Source of the DNA: Ficedula albicollis
Lineage: Eukaryota > Chordata > Aves > Passeriformes > Muscicapidae
Length of the DNA stretch: 64,000 nt
Assembly (NCBI RefSeq): GCF_000247815.1
Contig: NC_021700.1
Location: 23,547,947-23,611,946, forward strand
Reading direction: 5' to 3'
Position numbers and translations under genes: made by a program. The notes under the pieces are model-generated. The model did not search any database and was not told the DNA's origin. It saw only the letters and a list, made by a program, of their open reading frames with translations. Position 1 is the first letter of the stretch. The number at the start of each line of letters is the position of its first letter. Shown piece by piece: positions 1 through 13,619 of this stretch.

Positions 1-1417
1 AGACTATTTTTAGTGCACAACTTTTAGCCTACTTCTAGAAGGTGACAGCACTTTTAGCAGCTGCTTTCATCAGGATACCAGGTTGAATAAAGAGCTCTAA
101 AGTGCAGGAAAAGTTGATCGGAAATATTTATGGGATCTGGAAGGCTGTATTAATTTTCTGGATAAACTGGTTGTATTTAAACAAAAACTGCTTTTCATAG
201 TTTTCCAGTTCTTTTAAGTAAATTTTTAAGGCAAACAGAAAGCAAATTTTGATACTGTGAGGTGTTCTTGTGTTTAGCTCCTTCCTGCATTCTGTGTAGG
301 AGGGAGATATGTGTTTAATTCATTGTGATTTTTTTGATGCCCGTAAGAAAGCACTGTAGGCACTAGCATGTTAGATATTTTGATTAAATCTCCTTTCTTT
401 GTGGAAAGACACGTGTGTAGGGACACTAATGTGACTTTCAATTTCCTTAATGAAGCTCTTCACTACTTAGATGGTCTTCATAGAGACACCTATGGATACG
501 AGAGACAATCCCTTTGGGTAAAACAACTAGTCTGAGCTTTTCACTTCCAGCCTGAGGCACACCAGAGTGTTTGGGCTGTTCAGCAAGATGGGAAGTTGAG
601 GCTTTTGCCCCTGCCATCACTAGGAAAGTGCTTTCCTTCTGAAGTAGTCAGCCTGTTTGGAGGATCCCCAATATTGTGCACTGGCTGTGGGTACCTCGAT
701 CTGTTTGTTTGAGGTTGACTCCAGAATCCCTCTGTCAGGAGAGCAGCTTAATGAACTGGCAGCATTATTTTTCTGCTATGTTCTAATGTGGCCAAAAAAG
801 CAGAAGTATGAGTGGGTTGTTTTTTTTTTATTTTTATTTTTATTTTTATTTTTATTTTTATTTGTTTTTTGTTTTGGTTTTGGTTTTTTGGTTGCTTTTT
901 TGTTTGTTTCCAGGCAAGAAAATCAACGTAGGCAAAATCCAGAAGAAAGAAGGCAAACATGTTTATGATGAATGGCTGAATAAAGCTAAATGAGGGCTAG
1001 CTAAATACAAATACAAAGCTAAATACAAAAGTGGATGCAAATATTCCTACGTTTTTGAGAAGTGCAAGCATAAGCAATAGGTGGAGATGCTTGAAAATTT
1101 TGCAGCAATAAGGTGTGAGAGCAAAGGATGTAGGAGGAATAGAGATTAAAACAAGGAACTAGGCCATTATCATAAAAAATAAGCCTTTCACAACATAAAT
1201 CACAGGGTAGTTTCAAATTTAGTTAGAAGACTGCATGGCATATACATACATTGTATAGGGTACAGTCCATAAAGGAAGGTTGGATGGATGAGATGGCAGT
1301 TTTCTCCTAATCCTGGTAAATTACGAGTATTAGTGACCATAAATAATTATTATTAGATGTGCTGCATTTGGTGTTAAACTGCTCATTCGCTAAACTTCTT
1401 TCTGTTTTTATTTCTAG
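1..1417 (+). other. LHFPL2: last intron of LHFPL2 (3' part)
   Basis: This is non-coding sequence upstream of the LHFPL2 terminal exon. It ends in a good 3' splice site, a T-rich tract followed by TTTCTAG at 1411-1417. I found no earlier LHFPL2 coding exon here, so the preceding coding exon probably lies left of the window. The stretch contains a (TTTTTA)n simple repeat near 820-862; otherwise I see nothing. Confidence 0.7.
820..862 (+). repeat. (TTTTTA)n simple repeat
   Basis: About six to seven tandem TTTTTA units follow a run of T, and a T/G-rich tract continues to about 910. The open frames across it are low-complexity and not coding. Confidence 0.85.
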
Positions 1418-1674
1418 GGCTCTTCCTTATCTTAGGCTTGATACTTTACCCTGCAGGTTGGGGATGCCAGAAGGCGATAAGCTATTGTGGACCTTATGCT
1501 TCTGCTTACAAACTAGGAGACTGCTCCTTGGGCTGGGCTTTCTACACAGCTATCGGCGGCACTGTTCTGACATTCATCTGTGCAGTCTTCTCGGCGCAAG
1601 CTGAAATAGCCACATCCAGTGACAAAGTGCAAGAAGAAATAGAAGAAGGAAAAAACCTTATCTGCCTCCTTTAA
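1418..1674 (+). CDS. LHFPL2: LHFPL2, terminal coding exon (LHFPL tetraspan subfamily member 2, C-terminal part)
   Basis: LHFPL2 is a four-pass membrane protein of the LHFPL family, related in topology to claudins and tetraspanins; mouse work links it to reproductive tract development. The exon follows a splice acceptor (AG at 1416-1417). It starts in phase, with GG completing a Gly codon, and encodes about 85 residues to TAA at 1672-1674. The translation begins [16 protein letters not shown], the end of the third membrane segment. Next comes a short Cys-containing extracellular loop ([10 protein letters not shown]), then a fourth membrane segment ([18 protein letters not shown]). The cytosolic tail is charged and ends [10 protein letters not shown]. 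This matches the LHFPL2 C-terminus I remember almost residue for residue. The N-terminal exons are outside the window. It is convergent with SCAMP1, the arrangement known in human. Confidence 0.93.
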
Positions 1675-2712
1675 GTCCAGTGGGGAAAAATACCAGCACC
1701 TGGATCTTTGTCCGCTTTCCATTGACTGGACAAGCAGATCCATTTACCTGTTTTTACATTTGTGTGATTGAGCCCCATGCATTCCAGCCCTGAACTACTG
1801 AAAGGGTCTTTCTTCTTTGCTGGGCTATGAGGATCAGAGAAAGGATCCCAAGAAAGCAGAATGTAAATACCTGGGGATATTTTTAGTTTCATTCTGTGAT
1901 CAGGACACAGTGGAATACATTAATCCGACTGGGGATGTGAGTAATCACATGTATATAGCAGGAATGTTGTTAAAACTGACAAATTCTGATTGATCAGATT
2001 GTCAAACCCACCTTGGTCACTTTGAAGAATTTGGGTTTAAAATAATAAAAGCCAGCATTTTTTTTCTTTTATTAAGCAAAAGAGAAGCCTATTTTAATGA
2101 GGCTTTGTTTCCAAGGGCTCCCCTCACAGGTGAATATTTCTTCATCATCACCTGGTTTGGTACCATTTTCATGGAGGTGCTTTTTGGTACTGAACTTCCT
2201 AGAAGTACAGTGCCCTCTTGGATATTAACTCTACGTGGGAGAAAGGAAAGCTGATGTTTACACCAATCTTTAGGCATTTAGAAAGTCCCTGCCGCGTTTC
2301 TCTCCCTTAAAACAGAGCACAAGGTGTGTGCAACTTGTTATTTAGCAGATAAATACTGTTTCCACTGACTAGACAGAGAAACTGTTGTTTAACTGGCTCT
2401 CTCAACTTATTCAGGTAGAACTGAAATATTTCTACAGCCTTTACTAACACTTCTGAAAGCCTTTATTAAAACTTCTGAAATCCCAAGCAGACAACAGCTC
2501 CCCACAGCACCAGCCTTACCTGGGTTGCAGACTATCCTACAGCTGTGGATTTCACATTGTACTTCAACAGTATTACTTTTTCTCTCGTCAGTGAAATGTC
2601 ATTCACAGTCTACAGAACAGTCTGTCTCATGACCCAGAAGCACACGAGTCTTTAGGGAAGTTAAATTTTTCAGGAAGCCTTGGCAAATTCTGTGTAGCTG
2701 GGAAATTTGTCT

Positions 2713-2717
<5 letters not shown>

Positions 2718-2744
<27 letters not shown>
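2718..2744 (+). repeat. (TG)n dinucleotide repeat
   Basis: This is an uninterrupted TG run of about 13 units within the presumed LHFPL2 3' UTR. Confidence 0.95.
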
Positions 2745-5241
2745 AGCAGTAGACCTTTTTCCAACGAAATCAGCAGAAATTAAACAGATCTTGTCACAAA
2801 TGCCATTTTTTTTCTCAAAGCCAGATGGTTGTGTTATTTGTGGTGTTGCCTCACTAACTAGAACTACTTCTGATAAGTTTGTAAGGTATTTTAACAAACA
2901 AAGGAATGATGCAACTGTGCCATAGGAGCATTGGGGATAATTCATCCGAGAAGTAGTTCTAATGAAATACTAGGTGAAATTTAGATTATCTTTCTTATTT
3001 CTTGGCAATTTAACATCATCCAATGACAGTGTTGCTTCACTATTACACAGAGCAGAGATTCTTGTTTTTGCTGGTCAGTCCCTTAAAATATGCCATTAGT
3101 TATTGAGAAATTGTTGTTACTGTCCAGGTAGGTAGCTGCTTTCAAGGCACTGCTGACGTGCTGCACAACACAAGAGCTGTTCTGCAGTCCTGACGGCGGG
3201 CCCGGGGCGGCCTGGAGGATGGGTGAGCAGTCACGGAGCTGGGGTGCCCATCCAATGCCTGCTGCCCACCAGAGACACAGAGCAGCTCCCAGCCTGTGCC
3301 TCTGTGCCCACGGCACCTGCAGCCTGCACACTGGAGAGATACACAGGTGACACAGTCCAACAAGGTCAACTTCTGCCTGTAATCAAAAAGGGATTGTTTA
3401 AACCTAGCCTCTCCTTGCATTCACCTGCTCCTGCAACCCACATCCTCCATCTTCTACTTTAAAACAGGTAACTCACTGTTCTTTTAAATATTGAATTTAA
3501 ATCCCCTCCAAAAGTTATGGAGTGCACAACCACTTGATTTGCATAAATCAGGATTTTAATAAAGCAAAATTACCAGCACAAAGTGGTACCTGAGGGTGAA
3601 AATCACAGCCCGCACACCCTGTCCACACCTGTGTTTGTCTCGCTGGCTTTGCCCTATACGCATCCCCCCACCTGAAGGACATGCACTGGGCTTGTACCTG
3701 GAGTCCAGCAAGGCTTCCTTCAGGCATCCCTCCCAAGGCCCTGCTGGAGTAGACTCTGAACCTGGGCCACCAGCTCTGCTCTGCCATGCCCTCAGAGGCC
3801 CTGCAGTTGGGAAAGAGGGGGCAGCAGTTGTATCAGTACCATATAAACCAGCTAAAAATGAATTGCTAAGTAGATGTATGTACAGTGTTAGCTTCCTTAG
3901 GTGGGTAGCAATCCAAAGTCCAGGTCACCACTGCCAACAAGTCTTGACATAGTATTAGGGTGAAAAATGCTGCTTTGGCTTGAGCACTTGATCAGTCAGA
4001 ATCAAGTCAGTTGTTAAAAAGGTCGAGAGGGCATACTCTGCTCTGGCTGAGAAGTAAACAATGAGCAACCTTCATTCACGTTACTAGCTGACCTCTGCTG
4101 TGATACACATGATGCTTAAAAATTTCAATTGTACATTTTGTTTTGTTTTGGTTTTTTTAAGTACAAAAGAGAGATTTTCAGTGGCACGTTTTGCTTTTGT
4201 TTGCATTCATAACCAAGAAGAACCAGCTTTTCTGCTTGTTTGCTGGTATTTTATCAGCTTGCTCTGCAACAGCATCATTAACTAACTTGCAAGAATATCC
4301 ATGTTCATCACATAGCACAGATAGAAGACAGGCTGGGAAGAAATACAGAGGAGAAGTAATCAGAATTTCTTTTCTCAGGGTTCTGTTTTTCTAGCAAGTG
4401 ATAAGGTGGTATATATTGTGATTTTTTTCCCTGGATGAGGTTTTCAGGTGCAGGGTGCACTCATTGAATTTCACAGCTGTTTAAATTGCTCCTGAAGTTC
4501 ACCTCAGCAGTAGCTTTCAAAGGCACTTTGGGAAAGAAAAAAAAATCAGCTTAAAGCTAATTTAATTATTTCATGAGAAGGGCTGCAGAGTGTAACTGCT
4601 TCTTAATGTACATGCACTGCATAGGATCTAGAGGAATTTGCTGTGGATTCTTTAAAACCTGTGTGCCAATTAATTCAGTTTAACTTCGTTTTGTGGTATT
4701 GAAGATTTCTTCAAACATCTGTGGTTTCATCAACTTCTTAAACTTATATTCATTAAAGTGCCATAGACCTTTTTTTTTTTAAATTGTAGCATATTTAAAT
4801 ATATATATATATACACAAACTTGTGTGAGATGTGCAATACAAGGAATGGGTTTTGTGGGGGGTTTTTGGTTGTTTTGTTGTTTTTAGTTTTTGCTTTTAA
4901 ACAAGTGATTTGAAAAGGGACTTCCCAGGGAAGCAGTGGCTGGACTTTGCTGGTGTGGATATAGAGTAATGCAGTAAAATCATTGATGCTGAAGATCAAT
5001 ACAACAGTAGCAACAGCAGCTTGAAGATTTAACAAAAATATCTTCTAGATTGATTTTAAATACTCAGAATACAGACGCTTCCAGTGTGAAGCTGTGTCCA
5101 CCTCCAGCCATTACACTCTAAAAGCTGAAAAGGCTCAGCAAGGTTTCTTAGTGTGCTTTACTTGTAATGTGGCACTGCAAAAAAACATTGCTACTGAGCT
5201 ATTTCTGGGTTGTCTATATCACCGTTGTATCTATTTTACTC

Positions 5242-5247
5242 AATAAA
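5242..5247 (+). terminator. LHFPL2: candidate LHFPL2 poly(A) signal
   Basis: This is a canonical AATAAA followed within about 25 bases by a T-rich element. It was chosen over the earlier hexamers at 2044 and 3558 because the known mRNA has a long 3' UTR. Transcript evidence would decide. Confidence 0.4.
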
Positions 5248-5265
5248 GTTTTCTGGATTCTGATT

Positions 5266-8200
5266 TTTTTTTCAGCCAAATAATTTCCATTTTGCATTGT
5301 TACCCCCTCTCCCCACCAAAATTTCCCACATCCTAGTTGTAAACGGAGAGGAGTTCAGGCCTTCCTTGAAAGCCGTGGGCACTGGTGCCTACACTTCAAG
5401 GAAAGGGCAGAGTGAAACAAAAGCAGAGCATGGCAGCAACATACACACAACTCCTCTGTATAGGAAGAGCGGCTGCAGCGATCCAGCTGGAGTAGGTTTT
5501 GAGCCATGGTTTATTTGTGGTACTGTTTTTCTGTTCTTGACTCACCACTATGTACATTTGTTAGCATGAATGATGTACCTAATGTCTTCTTTTTAATCTA
5601 AATTTCAATTAAATGTGAGTTTTTGAACTTTTAACAGGAGTCTGACTGCCTTCATACAAGCATATTGGACAAGTTGAGCCAAGCTGAGCTTCAATTGTAG
5701 CTTTACTAACATTTAAGATCCCGGTCCAGTGATGTATTTCAGATTCCCATCTGACTTAAACACTTATTACTGCTTACTGATCAGAAGTATGTGATCTGAA
5801 ATTGTAACTATGTGTTATACAATACAGTTCCATTAAAGAGACTTTCTAATTGAACATAGCTCTGACAAAATGTGTTTCATTTTGCAACTAAAGCCCTGCA
5901 TTTCCTTTCTCCTGAAAAAGGGCAGTAACAGTTGTAAAATATATATTGCTTCACCATACACAGATTTTTTAAATGGCGTTTGCCACAGTGTGTTTTCGCT
6001 TTCAGCTGCGGCATGACAAACCTTAGAGAAAGGTTACAAAGCTAGTCTGTAGCAGAACCAGGAACAAGGCTTTCAGCAGTTTAAAGAAAAGAAAACATGT
6101 CACTTATCAATTGCAATAGTCCACTTCTATTAAATTTATATATAATTAATCTCATATAGTTTAATTACACTTCTAACAGTTCCTAAACTTCTTGGGAAGA
6201 GAAGTAGCTCTTGGTTACAACTTGGAACATTTAGAAACCCATAGTCCAGAAGTCAGGGGATAGATGCCACTGAATGCATCACTACTATAGTCAATTTATG
6301 AATTTCAAAACGGTATAGAGAGAGCACTTAATCTCCAAATATACTGATTAAAAAAATTATGAAGTACTGATTTGAACAGCTAAAAATATTACCTTCCTTT
6401 TTCAGTAGAGTTTATGGAATTGGCAATAGCAGAGAGTTCAAGTCTCTAATTGTGTGTATTGTTACTGGTTTCCATGTTCTTGCAACTTACTCTCCAAGCT
6501 CCAACTGGGTTTAGAATAGTGGAGCAATCACAAAGTGGATGTCTATTATCAGTGTTAGAGTGACAGAACAAGACAACATCTTTATATTTCTGTGATTCAC
6601 TGAAAACTTGTCTTCATCCTTTTATTTGGAGTATCTTGGTATCAGTGAAATTCTGAAAGTGTAGGAATCAATATCTTGTATCTGGCTTAGGGTATCACTC
6701 AGATGTGGGGGGATCAGTAACTTGGTCTGACCAAAGCAAAGGAGAAAGAATGCCAAATTTAATCACATAGGTCTTAGGCTGCAGTCAGTGATCTCAGGAG
6801 CGTTCAGGAATTTTTCATCCTAATTGATTCCGTGATTCTGTATTCTGACTACTTCCAGTTGTTCTCTTACCTTGGACAAAAAGTGTCACCTCACTGCCCA
6901 ATCCAGGAGATGCATTTTTTCTTTTAAAACATCATGTACTCCTCTAAAAAAAAAAACAGGCACTACAAAGACAACAGTTCTGCACTGAAAAACAGCATCC
7001 ATACTTTGGCATGTGTGCAATGACTACAGCTCAGACATACACAGTTGTTTAATTAGGCTGTAAACATGGTAAAATCTAAAGCAGCATTGTCAGCTGGAGC
7101 CGTGGCAGAGCAGCTGATGCCACAGAGGCACCAGTGGTCAGAGGCAGCTGTTCCGTACAGTGGTCTGGGTTCTAGCCAGTGTTGCCGACCCAGCACCAGC
7201 TGTACAGAATCACAGAGCAGAAAGCTGAGTGCAGGGCCACAAGTGACTGAGGCCAGTCTGTCTTCCTGACCTGCACCAGCCCTGATTTTTGTGAAAATAA
7301 AGCCTCAAACTTTATCAATAAACATCAGTCCCAAACATTTCCCATCTCTCCAGCTGGAAGTTTCCCTTCCTGAATCATGGATATAGAGAAGTAAAACCTG
7401 ATATTCTCAGCACTCTCAAGAGTGGCTCCTCTGTATTGAAATATTTTCCTTCATGTCTGAGTGTAATGTAACAGCAACATGAAGGAGCACTCTTTAAAAG
7501 CAGGACAGTACATTTATAAATATAGATAGACAGAATGACAGATAGATATACACACACACACACGTATTTATATATATATATATATATATATGTAATACAT
7601 ACACATACACACATTACTTAGTCAACAGGAAGATCCAAGTGTATTGAGAGACAATAAAACAAATGTATTGAAACCACCACTGTTAAATGTAATCACTTTC
7701 ATCCAACAAAAAGCACAAACAAAATGTATGGCAACATGAGCCTCAAGTTATACATCCTTTATCAATGCCTTTTTCTCTTTCCTTCAGTATAATGTGACAC
7801 TGTATCTAGCTTAATACTTGAATAAAGTTCCACTGGCTTTTGCTACTGAGCTAGATCTGCACTACTTCCTTTGTAAATCTCCCTGATTCTTCTAATTATG
7901 AAAACAAAATTTTATTTAAATAAAAGCTATTTACAGACATAAATTTGTAGAAAAAAAGTACAAACTAATTCACACATATTTTAATGTAACTGAGTCAAAC
8001 CTAATTAGCTGACCTAATACCCTATTACAGATTCATAACCAGAATATTCTAGATGTGTGCCTTTTCCTTGACAGAAATATCTTTCCAGAAGTATCACTGA
8101 GTATTTTTAATTACAGTTCTCTTAACCCATGCTTTTCTCTCAGTGTGTGCATGCTTTTCCAACTCCATGCTTACAACTTCTTGAGGAAAGTAACCTGAGC

Positions 8201-11200
8201 AAACCAGAGGAATTATCTCTCATGAAGAGCAAAAAAATTGTTTAACAATTCTAAACGTACAACATGACTGGATCATATGGCACAGCCATGCTTACATTTA
8301 CAAGAAAGTACAAAACCTCTTCTTTAGTCTGCGGACACTGCTATCCTAGATCTGTAAATGACAAAGGAAAATTGAGTAGATGAAAAATTTCAATACTGAT
8401 TGATGCATGCATGTGAAAGCATCTTCAAAAACACGTCTGCCATCTCCCAAAATAATCCTGATTATACTTCAGAGCACTGTTTGCTGTATCACTGCATGAG
8501 TATGCATCATGCATTAGTGAACTTACCTACTTCACAGTCTAGATGAAGTCATTCAGCCCTCCAGAGGAAACCCTGAAGTAAGATGAGTACTAGAGTGCAG
8601 GTGCTTCAACTGACCTTACATGAAAAAAAATCAACAGATTGCGATAGTGACAAAAAAAAAAAACCAAAAGAAAAAGCAGGACAGCAGTGACAGAAATGTT
8701 GATTCACTGGCAGAAATTAAGAAAATAAATACAACCAAAGCAAAGCTTTTTTCAGCAACTTCATTTTACTTTCAATAATGTTTTAAGAGTCACTTCATAC
8801 CTCTAGAATTCCATTCAGTCATGACAAAGCATGTTTAATTTTAACCCTTGTGAGTTTACAGCACAAGAAGGCAAGCTGCAAGTATTTTATTAATTTTCTT
8901 CATAACAGTTGAGTAGACTAATTCTCTTTAACCAGATTTATTGATAGTGGACATTTTGCTTCACCATTTCAGCAGAAATACAGCATCTATATACAGAATT
9001 ATAAAAAGCAAGTCAGACTTTGACATACATCATCCTCCCTGCACATCACCCTGACTGTTAGAAGAAAGATCCCCATTATTGGTCAAAACTATACAGAGCG
9101 AACACCTAGGAAAAAAGTATTTTACTCTATGACACTGTGTTAATACAATAAATATACAAAACTTCTGAACTACCCAGACATGCAACAGAGGGACAGAAGA
9201 AGTGTATTTGTACAGAACCATGACATTCACCAGGATGGCAGAACACTGTTAGTAATTTACAAAATATACAAACATCCTCAGATAAATAAAAACAACTCCT
9301 AAATAACAGATCAATGACTACTGACATTCCAGTGTTTAAACTTCATACCTTGTACTCTGTTTGTCACAATACTACAAAAAGACAACTCAAGTGGGTGTCA
9401 TACTTTGATTAATAAGAGATGGTAAAATCTAATTTTTGTTAGGTACAAAATATTTTAACAAATCTCAGCCTTCTGTTGTCAAAGCTAAATAAACTCTTCC
9501 CTCCCTCCCTTTTGGGCTGCAAAGTGTCACAGATTTCTGGTTTCAAGAATTCACATGAAATGCGGCCCTGAATTTCACTCAGAAGGCTTAAAGCTGTACA
9601 TTCAACCCATGATATTACAAATCAACAATTCTTATACATAGAACATTACATATGTTTTCTCAAGGAACCTTCAAACATTTGAAAAAAAAATCTACCTGTC
9701 AAATTCAGTTTTTATTCCTAGTATGTTTGGGGTTTTTTTCCAGTAATCTATGCTATTATGCAATCTTCAACTTCAGTTAAATTGTAAGGATGATGTCCCT
9801 AGGATTCCCATCCAAGAGATGCCAAAAGAAACCCCTAAATTTAGATTTAAAAGTAATCCATAGCAGAATTCCTAGATACACCCTTCAAGTTAAATTTAAA
9901 ATATGAAAAGAAGAATCTTGATATATAGCTTTTAGAATGATGGTCCCCAATCTCAGCTGAGGACAGTGACTTTCATCTGGAAAATGTTAAAAACATGCCA
10001 CGCAAATCTAGAGTCAAATGTTATCATGTCCATTGTTATGACATTTTAACGGCCTTGTTAGACAGAATATTTAAGCAAGTATATTAATTAATGTGAACTT
10101 CAGCATAGGTGAAACTATGACATTTTTTCAAATTCAAGTCTGGTTTAAAGAAATTAGTAAACAAAAGGAGACTAATAAGAGAATTCATGGTAACAGTATA
10201 TTATTGATTCAAGCATGAAGCTAGGGAAGTATTTTTTAAAATTAGCTTCTGTTATTACGCACACAGTGAAACAGACTCTGTGAAATTCAGTCCACTTTCA
10301 AAACATGGAGGGGCTTCAGAACTTTATGCTGTATTATTAAAGATGATGTAACTTAAGAATTGAATTTATTTCAGCCACGGTGTGTACTTACACAGGTGTG
10401 GGACAACATCTTTCCATTTTCTAGAAGAGTTTGAAAAACTGCCTAAGTATTGCATGTAATTCTCATGAGGCAATCCAAGAATATAAGGTCTTCAAAGGAG
10501 AGAAACTCACGCTATACTATTACATTCTAGAATATTGTGATGGTATGTACCATTATGGATTGTTAGTTTCACAGCACCAATCCAACCTCTTAGGCCTCCA
10601 ATTCAATAAGTTAAAATTTAACTTTATTAAAAATAAACATTTCTCCCTTTGCCGAATCAAAATAGTTTAAAAGCTTTTTTCTCATAGCTTAAATCACATC
10701 ACGGAGATGGCTGACTTAATATTAAAATTCATTCAAATATCCACTAAATGCCATTGCTTAAAGAGCCTGGTTTTAGATAATATTCCTGTTAGAAAATGAA
10801 ATACAGTATATATAGTGTTTTGGACAGGCAGTAAACAGAGTGACTGTCCGGGCTAGAGATTCAGTACCACTGTTAAACATAAATCTATACTTGAAAAAAA
10901 ACCCAAACAAAAAACTAACCAAGAAAATCCCAAATAAAACAAAAATACCACTGCACATATAAGACTGACAGGGGATATGTGAATACTGAAGTTAAAAATA
11001 GCAGATATATAATCATTCAGCTCTGTGATTGAAATCACCAGTTAACTTCCTTAAACTGAACTATTCTATTACAGAAAATGTTATGCCCCATAGTAATTTC
11101 TCACAGGTAGAGAATACTCCATGGAAATAGATACAAACAAATGCTATAAAGTGGTGCAGGCAAAATTCTGGACCAAAACACTACTTAAACAAGATTGGGT

Positions 11201-11824
11201 AACTCAACAGCATTCATGCAAACTTACAGTTTTATATCAAAAGACTTACCTAAAAAAAAAAACCCAAACCACAAAACCAAACAAGAGAAGAATTTATACT
11301 CTCTGCCTTACTTGTATTTGACCCCCTGCAGCAGCTGAAATTGCATAAGCAGTAGTCAAACCTATCTATACCTCTCAGTGTATGGTATGGTATGGTATAC
11401 CTCCCACTTCTTATGGTAGAAATAGGGAAATTGGTTCTTGCAAAGAAAAATAATTAATCCAAAGTGCTTCCCTGACCCTAAAAAAAATACTGGAGTGGAT
11501 TGCTAAAAAACCTTCCATATTCTTAATACATTGATTTGATCACTATACACCACAGTTCATTCTCAGGCCAATTGCTGAAATTATTTATCCCCCATAAAAT
11601 ATGGAAAGCTTTATGTTGCAGAATTCAACCTTTTAAGGAAGGGAAAAATATGGTTTTCTTCTTAAAATAAATAAATTTATAATGAAATAAACCAAACATT
11701 TCCCCATGCACAGCTGCAGAAGAGAAAAACATGCTGTGTGAATTTTGACCTAGGCATTTAGGGAATACAGTAAGTGACTGAAAAATAAAGAACAGCGAAA
11801 GAGAACTGCGGCGACTTTGTTCCT
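5266..11824. other. convergent intergenic region, including probable SCAMP1 3' UTR
   Basis: This AT-rich sequence separates the 3' ends of LHFPL2 (+) and SCAMP1 (-). The part next to 11824 should be the SCAMP1 3' UTR. Minus-strand AATAAA hexamers (TTTATT on +) occur at 10623-10628 and 10365-10370 and again further left, but the sequence alone does not say which is used. A slightly GC-richer patch at about 7070-7290 is unexplained. I recognise no coding region. Confidence 0.5.
7535..7612 (+). repeat. compound microsatellite (GATA/CA/TA)n
   Basis: GATA-like units pass into a CA run (about 7549-7563) and then a TA run (about 7567-7591), followed by degenerate CATA units. It lies between the two convergent genes. 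Confidence 0.9.
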
Positions 11825-11989
11825 CTACATCCGGTTACCCTTGAAGGCGTTCTGAGCTGCGCTGGTGGCCGCTGTCGAGGCGGCGTTGGCCGCAGCGGTT
11901 TGTACAGTTTTGTTGGACATCACTCCCGTGGCAAACTCCTGCTGCGCCTTCTCAAAGCTCGCGCCAGTCGTGCGGTACAGCCCGTGCAC
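11825..11989 (-). CDS. SCAMP1: SCAMP1 exon 9 (terminal coding exon)
   Basis: This exon encodes residues 286-339, the cytosolic C-terminal tail, beginning [19 protein letters not shown] and ending NAFKGNRM, with TAG at 11827-11825. The acceptor is CCGCAG at 11995-11990. Vertebrate SCAMP1 proteins have a nearly identical tail. The exon is far richer in G+C and CpG (about 16 CpG in 165 bp) than the other internal exons and the surrounding AT-rich DNA. Confidence 0.96.
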   Translation of the reverse strand: MHGLYRTTGASFEKAQQEFATGVMSNKTVQTAAANAASTAATSAAQNAFKGNRM

Positions 11990-13501
11990 CTGCGGAGGGG
12001 AAAAGCACTGAGAAAATGGTGCTGCGCTTCCCGTTTCTCAGCAGACCCATAGCGAAGTCCCAAAGGCAAAGTGGGGCTGTGAGGTGGGGAAATGTGATTT
12101 GTTCATGTGATTGAGAGAATCCAGAGATGAGAACATGGAATTTTTTCCCACAAACTTTTGAATTTTTCATTGTCCTGTTGCACACACAATTTGACTGTGG
12201 GGGACACCTACAATTATCTGCAAGTTCAAAGGCATCTCTTCAAGTTTACTAAAGTGTGTGATGTATATTTGGTGAATTTTTCTCTACAACAGTATTTAAA
12301 AACATTTTAGTTACTCTGACTGGTTACAAGAGTAACTGACTGAATATTAAAAATTTCAAAATATCCTAATTACACAGGTACATTTGCAAAATTAGTCTGA
12401 TGACCAATAACTCTGCATAATAACCAGAAGAATAAATAACATGGCTTAGAAACACTCTTAACAATATGGCATATAACAAATAAAAAAATCAACAAATCCA
12501 GATAAAAAAGTCCTGATTAACTTCCAATTACCTGAGTATTAAAATTCAAATGCTATTTGTGACTCAGTTAAGTCACAAAAAGGTTGTCAAATAATATTAC
12601 AAAGCCATTTTCATTCCAGTGTAGCAGGGAAATTAACGTAACTTTTTCCTCTAATAAATGTGACTATTTCTCATCCATAAGGATATACCAAGTCATATAT
12701 GAATATGCAGATTTTTGGGAAGAATCTGGATGCATACAGTAAGAAAAGTGTAAAAACATATTCTACCATGTCTTTTTCTTGCTTGTTTCTTCTCAATAGA
12801 GAGTATTTCTACAGAAGACAAGAAAGGACATCTCCAGGCACACACTTAAAATTTCTAGTTTACTGTGAACACCTCAAAAGAATTTGTGTATGTGTAAAAT
12901 CTTTAAACCTAACTGTAACTAGAATTACTAGAATTCAGCCAGCACATCACCATCATAATTCTCAGTTACATTTATCTCAATGACTTACTAATACATTAAT
13001 ATCTGTACTTATTTCTTTGAGTTTTTATGATCCTGCATCATTAGCTGGCAAAAAATATTTAAAAATAGAGATAGAGAAATAAAAACCCTTTTCTGAGGTG
13101 TTGAGCATCTCTCTATTGATTTTAATGTGAATGATTGGGTAACAGCTGAAACTTAGCAATCACCTGAGTCACACTTCTCTGCACCTAATGGACAACCTGG
13201 CATCTACGGCTGCAATCAGTGTGCAGTGCATTCACCTACTCCTTTGTGGTGGGGTTACCTCTCAGGTTCTCTAACTCAGAGCTTTCCTTCCCCATTTGCA
13301 GAAAATACCTGCATTGTACAAACACCATTTTGTAAATCCACAACAGTATAAGCAAAACTGTACAGTTGTTAATAGGTAAGGCTCACCTTGAAGAATATAA
13401 TTTAATCCCCACTACTTTGTGAAAGACTACCTCTCTCAAGACAGAAAGCAAAATCCAAATCAAATGTAGGAAACAAAAGAGGGGAATAATATGTAACTTA
13501 C
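11990..13501 (-). other. SCAMP1: SCAMP1 intron 8
   Basis: This intron has donor GTAAGT at 13501 and acceptor CCGCAG at 11990. The sequence is AT-rich, and I see no repeat or RNA gene in it. Confidence 0.85.
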
Positions 13502-13619
13502 CTTTTTAAACATAACTAGCGAGATAACAGCAGATGCTGTGAAAAGTGCAGCTATGATTATCATCATAATGCCAACAGGAATACTCTTATTAAGTCCAGT
13601 AAGAGATGAAATCCACCCA
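13502..13619 (-). CDS. SCAMP1: SCAMP1 exon 8
   Basis: This exon completes Cys246 and encodes residues 247-285. [16 protein letters not shown] is a luminal or loop segment, and [20 protein letters not shown] starts the fourth membrane segment. It ends MFKK on a codon boundary before GTAAGT. The acceptor is CCTTCAG just right of 13619. Confidence 0.96.

Larger units (their letters stand above)
1675..5265 (+). other. LHFPL2: probable LHFPL2 3' UTR
   Basis: Non-coding sequence follows the LHFPL2 stop. AATAAA hexamers occur at 2044-2049, 3558-3563 and 5242-5247. The last, in CAATAAAGTTTTCTGG, is followed by a T-rich stretch and is my preferred main poly(A) signal, consistent with the long 3' UTR of mammalian LHFPL2. 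The GC-rich patches near 3180-3340 and 3590-3830 have no recognised coding content. The 3' boundary is inferred, not seen. Confidence 0.45.
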
